From Mariprofundus erugo (GTDB taxonomy: Bacteria; Pseudomonadota; Zetaproteobacteria; Mariprofundales; Mariprofundaceae), in contig NZ_VBRY01000008.1 in assembly GCF_005818865.1 (NCBI RefSeq), forward strand, positions 94,829 to 158,828: a DNA stretch of 64,000 bases. Direction: 5' to 3'. The first letter of the stretch is position 1. The number at the start of each line of letters is the position of its first letter. Under the pieces are notes generated by a model. The model was not told where the DNA came from. It ran no database searches and was given only the letters and a program-made list of their open reading frames with translations. The translations under genes and the position numbers were made by a program. Positions 59,339 through 64,000 of this stretch are shown here, piece after piece.

Positions 59339-61474
59339 TTACTTTCTGTCTGGTCGCTTCCGTTTTTCTTTGCTCGACCGGTGGCGGGCAATCGCCGGTT
59401 TCTGATGGGGAGTACTGCCGCCACGGGCAGCCGGTACGAGGCATTCGGGCGTGTTGCCGATCAGATCATTTCTGCCCATCTGTTTCAGTGCATCGCGCAA
59501 CACCGGCCAGTTGGCCGGATCGTGATAGCGTAAAAAAGCCTTATGCAGTTCGCGCTGTTTCTTCCTTAGCGGAGTAAACACGGTTTCACTTTTGCGGCTG
59601 ATTTTTTTCAGGGGGTTTTTACCCGAATAGTACATCGCCGAGGCTGTAGCCATTGGTGATGGCAGGAATGCCTGCACCTGATCGGGCTTGAAGCTGTTGG
59701 CTTTCAGCCACAGGGCCAGCTGCAGCATATCCTCATCGGTTGTGCCCGGGTGGGCAGCGATAAAGTAGGGGATCAGGTACTGTTTCTTGCCCGCTTTTTT
59801 CGACGCTGCATCAAACATCTTCCGGAAACGGTCGAAGCTGCCGATTCCCGGTTTCATCATTTTATTGAGCGGGCCGGTTTCCGTATGTTCAGGGGCAATT
59901 TTCAGGTAGCCGCCGACATGGTAGGTGGCCAGCTCCTCAATATATTCCGGTGATGTGACAGCCAGGTCATAGCGCAGTCCCGATGCGATAAAAATGCGTT
60001 TGATGCCGCGCAGGGCCCTGGCTCTGCGGTAGAGCCGGATCAGCGGGGTGTGGTCGGTGTTCAGGTTTTTGCATATATCGGGAAATACGCAGGATGGTTT
60101 GCGGCAGGCCGCTTCAATGGCTGCTGATTTGCAGGACAACCGATACATGTTGGCAGTCGGGCCGCCAAGGTCCGAGATGATGCCGGCAAAGCCGGGGGTT
60201 TTGTCACGGATCTGTTCGATTTCATGAATAATCGAGTTTTCTGAACGGCTTTGAATGATGCGCCCTTCATGCTCGGTGATTGAGCAGAAGGTGCAGCCGC
60301 CAAAACAGCCCCGCATGATGTTCACCGAATGTTTGATCATGTCGTAGGCGGGGATGCGGCGGCTACCGTAGCTGCGGTGCGGAATCCGCGAGTAGGGAAG
60401 TCCGAATACCGCATCCATTTCGGCCATGGTCAGTGGTTGTGCCGGCGGATTAAGCCACACCTCCCGGTTACCATGGCGCTGCACCAGAGCGCGTGCATTG
60501 CCGGGATTGGTTTCCAGATGCAGCAGGCGGGAGGCATGGGCGTAGAGCACCGGGTCATCCTTGACTGCTTCAAATGAGGGCAGGCGAATCACCGTACGGG
60601 ATGCATTCAGACTGCGCGACATCAGGCGCACCGGTTGTGGCTGATCCGGAGCTGGGTTTTGACTGCTGCTTTCGCATGACTCGGCAAGTTTTGTTTTGAT
60701 GGCGTATGGATCAGGGTGTTCGATCAGCTGGCCGGGTGTATCCAGCTCGGTGGAATCAATTTCATGCCAGCCATCCGGTATATCGTTACGCATGATGGCC
60801 GTACCGCGAATATCGGTCATGTTTTTGATGGGCTCGCCGGCTGCCAGGCGGTGGGCAATATCAATGATCTGCCGTTCACCATTGCCAAAAACCAGAATGT
60901 CAGCCTTTGAGTCGGGCAGAACCGAGCGGCGTACGGTGTCCGACCAGTAGTCGTACTGGGCGATGCGACGCAGCGATGCCTCAATACTGCCGATGACAAC
61001 AGCAACACCCTTGAATGCTTCCCGGCAGCGCTGGGCATAGACGGTGACGGCACGATCCGGGCGTTTGCCGGCAACACCATCCGGTGTATAGGCATCGTCA
61101 GAGCGGATTCTGCGCTCGGAGGTGTAGTGATTCACCATCGAATCCATATTCCCGGCTGTCACGCCGAAAAAGAGATTCGGTTTGCCAAGTGTGCGGAACG
61201 CATCTGCCGATCGCCAGTCCGGCTGTGCGATAATCCCCACCCGGAATCCCTGTGCTTCCAGAACCCTGCCGATTACGGCCATACCGAAGCTCGGGTGGTC
61301 TACATAGGCATCACCGGTGACGATAATGATATCGCAGCTATCCCAGCCGAGCGCGTCCATTTCTGCCCGGCTCATCGGCAGTTGTTCTGCTGCCGTAAGG
61401 TCAGGTCGAAAGCGTGGCTTTGCTGTGATCAGCATGGCCGGATCAATGCCGGAGGTGGAGGAGGTGCGGCTCAT
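59339..61474 (-). CDS. ygiQ: YgiQ family radical SAM protein
   Basis: 711 residues. N-terminal domain [41 protein letters not shown], central radical SAM core with the cluster motif [19 protein letters not shown] (C-x3-C-x2-C), [20 protein letters not shown], and a C-terminal basic tail. UPF0313/YgiQ members are widely kept but their reaction is not settled. Length fits the family. Minus strand, not overlapping neighbours. Confidence 0.93.
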   Translation of the reverse strand: MSRTSSTSGIDPAMLITAKPRFRPDLTAAEQLPMSRAEMDALGWDSCDIIIVTGDAYVDHPSFGMAVIGRVLEAQGFRVGIIAQPDWRSADAFRTLGKPNLFFGVTAGNMDSMVNHYTSERRIRSDDAYTPDGVAGKRPDRAVTVYAQRCREAFKGVAVVIGSIEASLRRIAQYDYWSDTVRRSVLPDSKADILVFGNGERQIIDIAHRLAAGEPIKNMTDIRGTAIMRNDIPDGWHEIDSTELDTPGQLIEHPDPYAIKTKLAESCESSSQNPAPDQPQPVRLMSRSLNASRTVIRLPSFEAVKDDPVLYAHASRLLHLETNPGNARALVQRHGNREVWLNPPAQPLTMAEMDAVFGLPYSRIPHRSYGSRRIPAYDMIKHSVNIMRGCFGGCTFCSITEHEGRIIQSRSENSIIHEIEQIRDKTPGFAGIISDLGGPTANMYRLSCKSAAIEAACRKPSCVFPDICKNLNTDHTPLIRLYRRARALRGIKRIFIASGLRYDLAVTSPEYIEELATYHVGGYLKIAPEHTETGPLNKMMKPGIGSFDRFRKMFDAASKKAGKKQYLIPYFIAAHPGTTDEDMLQLALWLKANSFKPDQVQAFLPSPMATASAMYYSGKNPLKKISRKSETVFTPLRKKQRELHKAFLRYHDPANWPVLRDALKQMGRNDLIGNTPECLVPAARGGSTPHQKPAIARHRSSKEKRKRPDRK

Positions 61475-62132
61475 CGGCCAACTCTATCCTTAATTATCAG
61501 GGAAGGCTGCAGCAATCGCTTTGTGGATATCGTGCCGGGGAGAATGATTTTCTGCGACTTGTTCAATGCTGTCGGCTGAATTTCACAAAGCCTGTGGATA
61601 ACCCGGTGGATAAACCTGTGAGAAGGTAATGTTTTATTGGTCTGTTGAGCCGAAAGTGTATTTTGCCTTAATTTTAGCCATATTATTTTATCGATATAAA
61701 TCATTATGTTATACCATATGGTTAATGTTGATTGTTGCCGTGGCTGCCAGAGTGCTGATGTCACGCCATTATGGGGGTGGCGGTGGATTGTTTGTCGGCA
61801 GAGGGCATCGGATTGCTTGATACAAGCGTCGGGATGTTGTATGCAAATGGTCAAATGGAGTCTGTCGTCGATGAGTAATCAATGATTTTACTGCGCTTTT
61901 AATAAGGGAAGCGCTGATGTGTCGGTGCTTCCGGGCGAGCCATGGACGGCCGCCACAATCCTGCAGCATGAAGCGGGTGCCGAACAGTGAGACTGAGCAA
62001 GTGACAAAGCCGGACGGAGGTGTGTCAGCGAGGCATGGAACATGCTCTCCGGTTTCTATGCCGCTGAACCGGTTGATGATATCGGCCCGGATGGTCTGCG
62101 CTGACAGGCGCAAGCCATCAAGAGGGGATGTA
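61475..62132. other. 658-bp gap: DnaA-box-like cluster, AT-rich stretch and repeat fragment
   Basis: Three 9-mers close to the DnaA box (reverse of TTATCCACA): TGTGGATAT at 61522, a perfect TGTGGATAA at 61593 and GGTGGATAA at 61605. A strongly AT-rich stretch follows (61628-61740). A small open frame (61629-61820) has one hydrophobic segment but no support as a gene. A family F fragment lies at 61904-61960. Nothing else was recognised. Confidence 0.5.
61904..61960. repeat. family F repeat, left-end fragment
   Basis: AAGGGAAGCGCTGATGTGTC then GGTGCTTCCGGGCGAGCCAT matches the left hairpin of copies B2 and D. The rest of the element is missing. Confidence 0.65.
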
Positions 62133-62885
62133 TCAGCGGCTCGGCAGTGTCAGTATTTCATAACCGGTTTCGGTGACAGCCAGGGTATGCTCGAACTGGG
62201 CCGAGAGGGATTTATCCCGGGTAACGACAGTCCAGCGATCAGATAACAGTTTTACTGCGGCTTTACCTAAATTCACCATCGGTTCAATGGTAAAGACCAT
62301 GCCTGGCTTGAGCACCAGTCCTGTGCCGGGTTTGCCATAGTGCAGGACCTGCGGGTCTTCATGGAATACACGGCCAATGCCATGGCCGCAGTATTCACGA
62401 ACAACAGAACATTTTTCACTCTCGACATAGCTTTGAATGGCATAGCCAATGTCGCCGAGAGTGGCACCGGGACGGACGGCCTGAATGCCGATTTCCAGTG
62501 CCTGTCTGGCAACCTCGGTGACCTTTCTGGCCTGAATCCTGGGAGTGCCAACATAAAATGTTTTACTGGTATCGCCATGCCAGCCGTTCATGATGCTGGT
62601 GACATCAACGTTGATGATATCCCCGTCCTGAATCTTTTTGTCGCAGGGGATGCCATGGCAGACCACATGGTTCACCGATGTGCAGACCGATTTCGGGAAT
62701 CCGTGATAATTCAGAGGTGCAGGTGTGGCACCGGCCTTGATGGTAAAATCATGGACAAGGTCATTGATCTCATCCGTGGTGATGCCCGGACGAATATAGG
62801 GTTCAATCATGACCAGCGTATCAGCTGCATGTCTGCATGCAGGTTTCATTGCCTCGATATCCGCAGCTGATTTGATCTGGACCAT
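62133..62885 (-). CDS. map: type I methionine aminopeptidase
   Basis: 250 residues from ATG 62885 (GGAG 6 nt upstream; a longer open frame is not conserved). Metal ligands: Asp in NVDVTSIMNGWHGD and GDTSKTFYVG, His in CGHGIGRVFHEDPQVLHYG, Glu in FTIEPM and FEHTLAVTE. It removes the initiator Met from nascent proteins. Type I bacterial length, no extra domain. Confidence 0.96.
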   Translation of the reverse strand: MVQIKSAADIEAMKPACRHAADTLVMIEPYIRPGITTDEINDLVHDFTIKAGATPAPLNYHGFPKSVCTSVNHVVCHGIPCDKKIQDGDIINVDVTSIMNGWHGDTSKTFYVGTPRIQARKVTEVARQALEIGIQAVRPGATLGDIGYAIQSYVESEKCSVVREYCGHGIGRVFHEDPQVLHYGKPGTGLVLKPGMVFTIEPMVNLGKAAVKLLSDRWTVVTRDKSLSAQFEHTLAVTETGYEILTLPSR

Positions 62886-63419
62886 ATGAACTCCTGCATC
62901 CGGCGTAGTGTGGCCGCCATACTGGCGCAATAACCCGGCAAGGTCATTATTGATGATGCGATTAGGAAAAACTCTGTGTGCAAACGTTGAGGGTGGTTTG
63001 TTCCGGTAGAGGCACAGGACAGCTGGAGCTTCGATTATGATGTCTTGGGTAAGCAGATTCTGCCGCGCGCTGGTGAATGCAGCCCGCAACCATGGGGTAT
63101 GACTCTTCCCTGCGGGAAAGAGGTGGCCGGGCAAAGAGCGGCATTGCGCGTTTTTATGATTACGATACTCTTTGGTTATAAAGCAGGTATCTAAAAAATG
63201 GATAGCAGTAACGGTATCTAATCGGGTGTGTATTTTGACGATGATATATTGCCATAAAATGCAGCTTGTCCGTTTATTATCGCGGATGCTGGCTCCGCCA
63301 GTTCGACCCTTTGCCCAAAATTGAGTATACCTTTCTTCCGGAGGGGGGCACTTTGGTCATACTTCTGAGTAAGCGATGGCCTGGGGGTTTTTGCCTGCCT
63401 CCTCAATAAGCTAAAACAT
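62886..63419. other. 534-bp region without recognised gene
   Basis: No convincing coding frame, RNA or repeat was found. Open frames extending upstream from map cross it without conserved content. The part 63270-63410 has a composition unlike the flanks and lies before a small membrane-protein gene and an insertion sequence; it may be residue of an earlier insertion. Confidence 0.4.
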
Positions 63420-63746
63420 ATGACAAAATATTCAAAAAACAGACAGCATTTACTTTCATTCGCTCTGATAATGCTTCCCGCAACGTTTCCAATCAAAGGT
63501 GAATGGATAGATGCCTTGTTGGCACTCACTTTATTATCAGCTTGTTTGTATTTCTGGGACTTTCAAGTGCAGAAAAGAAAAACAAGAGAGTGGTATGTTT
63601 GGGCTGTATATTCGTATGTGGCTTTCGGATTTTTATTAGGGATTCTGTTGCAGCTTTATCCAGATTCATGGGGGGTGATTACCTGGTTGTGGGTATTCGC
63701 CTTCATTATCGTTTGTACTACGGATTATTATGTGGGACAGATTTAG
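63420..63746 (+). CDS. small hypothetical membrane protein
   Basis: 108 residues, unrecognised. Four hydrophobic segments (HLLSFALIMLPATF, WIDALLALTLLSACLYFW, WYVWAVYSYVAFGFLLGILLQL, WGVITWLWVFAFIIVCTTDYYVG) suggest an inner-membrane protein. No clear ribosome-binding site before ATG 63420, and an insertion sequence starts just after its stop, so it could be a relic. Low certainty. Confidence 0.5.
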   Translation: MTKYSKNRQHLLSFALIMLPATFPIKGEWIDALLALTLLSACLYFWDFQVQKRKTREWYVWAVYSYVAFGFLLGILLQLYPDSWGVITWLWVFAFIIVCTTDYYVGQI

Positions 63747-63763
63747 ATCAAGTCCCAAACCGA

Positions 63764-63789
63764 GGGTGTCCTGAATTTTGTGTAAACGG
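63764..63789 (+). repeat. putative left terminal repeat of IS256-family element
   Basis: GGGTGTCCTGAATTTTGTGT then AAACGG, 42 nt before the transposase ATG, resembles the end sequences of IS256-type elements. The other end is outside the window. Confidence 0.6.
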
Positions 63790-63830
63790 TCAAACCGGCG
63801 GAGTCTTCCGCCCTACTCAAAGGAGAGAGT

Positions 63831-64000
63831 ATGACCGTTTCAAAATTACCCACCGAACTGTTGGATGAGCTGCTATCCGACTATAAAAAGCCGGAAGACC
63901 TGATTGGCGAAAATGGACTTCTCAAACAACTGACGAAGGCATTGGTTGAGCGTGCCCTTGAAGCTGAGATGGAGCACCACCTGGGGCATGCCCGGCATGA
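63831..64000 (+). mobile_element. IS256-family transposase, N-terminal part (runs off window)
   Basis: About 56 residues are visible before the window ends: MTVSKLPTELLDELLSDYKK, then DLIGENGLLKQLTKALVERALEAEMEHHLGHARH. The run NGLLKQLTKALVERALEAEM-x-x-HLGH is the conserved N-terminus of IS256 (mutator-type) transposases. RBS AAGGAGAG lies directly upstream. Whether the gene is intact cannot be judged. Confidence 0.88.

Noticed and set aside
61629..61820. Small open frame in the 61.5-62.1 kb gap
   Set aside because: It has one hydrophobic segment but no RBS or family features, and it lies on the AT-rich stretch next to DnaA-box-like words.

Overview
The window is chromosomal DNA of a motile, piliated, polysaccharide-rich Gram-negative bacterium. 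A Wza/Wzc-type export system, an outer-membrane barrel, PilT/PilU retraction ATPases, flagellin and cap genes with sigma-28 promoters, and UvrC/Rep/YgiQ/MnmA housekeeping genes all point to Proteobacteria. A zetaproteobacterial or gammaproteobacterial origin is possible but is inference only.

Layout. (1) 1-9.1 kb: the end of a Wzx flippase, a YhcH/NanQ-like protein, then an eight-gene nonulosonic-acid operon of legionaminic type (LegB, LegC, LegG, LegI, NeuD-like acetyltransferase, PtmE guanylyltransferase, a second divergent NeuB/SpsE-like synthase and an SpsF-like cytidylyltransferase). All seven internal junctions are 4-nt stop/start overlaps. (2) 9.1-20.8 kb: an AT-richer surface-glycan block with an SGNH hydrolase, an unrecognised GT-B-like protein, a DegT-type aminotransferase, four glycosyltransferases, a hexapeptide acetyltransferase, a Wzy/WaaL-like polymerase and a NodU-type carbamoyltransferase. 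(3) 20.9-25.2 kb: a PD-(D/E)XK (GxxExxY) protein, a GT2, gmd and fcl (GDP-fucose route) and a four-helix-bundle protein, with three families of short inverted repeats. (4) 25.3-34.5 kb: an exopolysaccharide assembly cluster (WecA/VpsL-like initiating transferase, barrel, SLBB export protein, BY-kinase copolymerase, PHP phosphatase, VpsP-like protein, and a convergent Wzy-like polymerase). (5) 34.5-40.2 kb: a secreted Ala-rich repeat protein, a PlsC-like acyltransferase, three PilT-family ATPases and tRNA-Leu(CAA). (6) 40.2-48.9 kb: mnmA, a small sigma-28-driven protein, flagellin, flaG, fliD, fliS, a FliT-like gene and a phosphomannomutase. (7) 49-63 kb: rep, yeiH/LysR, rluB-endoIII-uvrC, trpS (with an Fe-S cysteine set), a voltage-gated K+ channel with a zinc ribbon, ygiQ and map. 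(8) The right edge holds a small membrane protein and the left end of an IS256-family element.

How the genes work together: regions 1-3 would make activated sugars (CMP-nonulosonate, GDP-fucose), assemble repeat units and flip or polymerise them. Region 4 would initiate, control the length of and export an exopolysaccharide. The phosphomannomutase beside the flagellar genes could feed GDP-mannose to gmd, and nonulosonic acids are known flagellin and LPS decorations.

The most unusual content is repetitive DNA. Small palindromic repeats sit between and inside the 20.7-31.6 kb genes, including a 48-bp copy in frame inside fcl. Two of these repeat families bracket small genes (a PD-(D/E)XK protein and a four-helix protein). 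A separate 150-230-bp TTAA-ended foldback repeat lies at gene 3' ends across 36-62 kb, supplies stop codons to two genes and shows paired base changes in its stem.
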